This document shows positions 48,219-49,309 of a stretch of DNA of 49,309 nt, in pieces. The stretch covers positions 1 to 49,309 of the forward strand of contig JAFUFG010000002.1 in NCBI GenBank assembly GCA_017470045.1. Reading direction: 5' to 3'. The stretch is from Bacilli bacterium (GTDB lineage Bacteria > Bacillota_I > Bacilli_A > RF39 > UBA660). Position 1 is the stretch's first letter; each line of letters starts with the position of its first letter. The translations under genes and the position numbers were made by a program. The notes under the pieces are model-generated. The model did not search any database, was not told the origin of the DNA, and saw only the letters and a list, made by a program, of their open reading frames with translations.

Positions 48219-49204
48219 TCCAATTCTGCCATAATATTATTGTGCCTTTTTCTATTTTCTGCTTCTTTCTGTTTTGCCGAGTTGAATGCAGACTTGTAAT
48301 CTCCGGTTAAATAACCAGTTACTCTACGAAGCCTTTTAATTTTATCAGAACCACATTTAGGACAATTGCTAGGTATTTCAGCTTCATATCCACATTCAGT
48401 ACACATATCTACAGGAACATTTATAGCAAAATAAGGTACATCTTTATCCATAGCATATGTAACTATTTCTTCCAATGCATCGATATTTTTAGTAACAGAA
48501 CCGTCTAATTCTACATAAGTGATACATCCTGCTGATGAATATTTTGATAATTTAGCTTCAATATCTATTTTATCAAACATACTGATCTTGCAATCTACTG
48601 GCACATGGTCACTATTAGTAAACCATTCATGATCAGATACTTTAGGAATAATCCCATATTTTTCTTTAAACTTTTTCATAGCAGTTCCACAAAGACTCTC
48701 TGCAGGAGAATAGTACACTCCAAAGTTAAGCTTATAATGATTCTTAAATTCTTTACATCTATCAGCAAATAATTTTTCTATACGTACTGCTAATTCAAAA
48801 CCTTTTTCTGTAGTATGATCACAATCAATAAGAATCTGTAATGTTTCAGCTAAACCTAATTGACCTAAAGAAAGAGTACAATGTTTCAATGCAGATATAA
48901 TGCCTTCTTCTGATTTATATCCATACATGATATTATTTTCATACATGAATCTGGCAGCTTCTGCAGGCTGAGAAGTAATCCAATTGAAACGTTCAATCAG
49001 CATATCTTTAGCTTCATGAATCTTTTTATCAAGATTCTCAATGAATTTTTCTATTAAATCTTCTCCTTCTTTTAAAGACAATTTAGTTTCCATAGCAATA
49101 GTAGGCATAATAACCGTAACTGGATGACTGTTCCCACGCCCGTCTTTCAATTGTACTAATTTAGGATCTGTAGCATTTATATCTGCACCATTAGCTGTTC
49201 TACA
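48215..49204 (-). CDS. nrdD: Anaerobic ribonucleoside-triphosphate reductase, C-terminal exon
   Basis: Reduces NTPs to dNTPs without oxygen. This exon begins at CRTANGADINATDP, continues through GRGNSHPVTVIMPTIAME, and ends with the zinc site CTEC...CPKC and the glycyl-radical motif RRVTGYL, leaving the C-terminal tail. The N-terminal ~half (allosteric cone and part of the barrel) is missing. Upstream of the TGT codon at 49202-49204 the sequence stops looking coding and shows group I intron features. An ATG at 49205-49207 has no ribosome binding site and is better read as the intron end. Confidence 0.85.
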   Translation of the reverse strand, partial: CRTANGADINATDPKLVQLKDGRGNSHPVTVIMPTIAMETKLSLKEGEDLIEKFIENLDKKIHEAKDMLIERFNWITSQPAEAARFMYENNIMYGYKSEEGIISALKHCTLSLGQLGLAETLQILIDCDHTTEKGFELAVRIEKLFADRCKEFKNHYKLNFGVYYSPAESLCGTAMKKFKEKYGIIPKVSDHEWFTNSDHVPVDCKISMFDKIDIEAKLSKYSSAGCITYVELDGSVTKNIDALEEIVTYAMDKDVPYFAINVPVDMCTECGYEAEIPSNCPKCGSDKIKRLRRVTGYLTGDYKSAFNSAKQKEAENRKRHNNIMAELE

Positions 49205-49309
49205 CATGTTTACCGTATATTACTATACGCACTGACTATATATTCATCTCGCCTAATAAAACGAGGTTGTCTCCCGCTTGGAGTGGTACCTATCTCCACC
49301 CTACATGGC
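49205..49309 (-). other. 3' part of a probable group I intron in nrdD
   Basis: Minus-strand order: CTCC / GGAG hairpin, CTCG / CGAG hairpin (P8-like), then ATGAATATATAGTC, close to the P7 3' consensus AAGATATAGTCC, then a 6-bp P9-like hairpin CGTATA-GTAA-TATACG with a GNRA loop, and TAAACATG ending in G just before the exon. The P7 5' strand (GACTATA) and the catalytic core must lie beyond 49309. Confidence 0.6.

Noticed and set aside
1..49309. CRISPR arrays, insertion sequences or attachment sites
   Set aside because: No regularly spaced direct repeats, no transposase or integrase motif and no terminal inverted repeats were seen; the only repeats are the local duplications described.

Overview
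The window is a strongly AT-rich, gene-dense segment of a very large tailed-phage (jumbo or huge phage) genome. The evidence is a virion and replication gene set with no cellular housekeeping genes: a probable major capsid protein, a split multisubunit RNA polymerase beta chain, a phage tubulin/FtsZ-like GTPase, a GroEL-like chaperonin, a DnaG-type primase, a RecA/UvsX-type recombinase, NAD-dependent DNA ligase, a type IIA topoisomerase A subunit, dUTPase and an anaerobic ribonucleotide reductase with its activase. Strong AAGGAGG ribosome binding sites and the oxygen-independent NrdD/NrdG pair suggest a low-GC, probably anaerobic Gram-positive or Negativicutes-like host; this is inference. All genes run on the minus strand except a 3' fragment at the left edge, which converges on the rest at about 220-340. 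TGA, TAG and TAA all act as stops.

Layout, in window order (transcription runs right to left). 336-9494: metallopeptidase-like protein, DUF3310 protein, primase, zinc-ribbon protein, several unknown proteins and the GroEL-like chaperonin. 9839-18427: morphogenesis block with a two-TM holin-like protein, a protein with a degenerate zinc-peptidase motif, the capsid protein (GC-rich, codon-biased), an acidic repeat protein and large unknown proteins. 18472-28380: transcription and replication block with the two beta-subunit halves in inverted order around DNA ligase, then the recombinase. 28408-36570: membrane protein, tubulin-like protein with an abutting partner, a second small beta-C-terminus-like protein and topoisomerase A. 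36585-47374: accessory region of small, fast-evolving, partly paralogous genes, with dUTPase and an SPFH/prohibitin-like protein. 47697-49204: nrdG and the 3' exon of nrdD; the last ~105 bases look like the 3' end of a group I intron.

Regulatory layer. Most transcription units end in a nearly perfect palindrome of 20-36 bp whose centre is usually an AUAU tetraloop. Many units begin with a -10-only promoter resembling GATAYTATAATNNTGA. The least expected signals lie in the accessory region. Two non-coding, minus-strand RNAs (44093-44331 and 47462-47658) share a hairpin, an H-type pseudoknot and a U-tract, with compensatory base changes. A third GC-rich untranslated element lies at 43270-43458. 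Next to it are two tandem ~320-bp cassettes with a conserved TCTCGAGA hairpin loop, each carrying a tiny related protein (MYIKISK / MWIKVSK). Separately, a ~100-nt leader or small RNA at 32466-32563 displays the 16S-like anti-Shine-Dalgarno sequence CCUCCUUU in a hairpin loop. All functional statements rest on motif recognition by eye; no database search was run.
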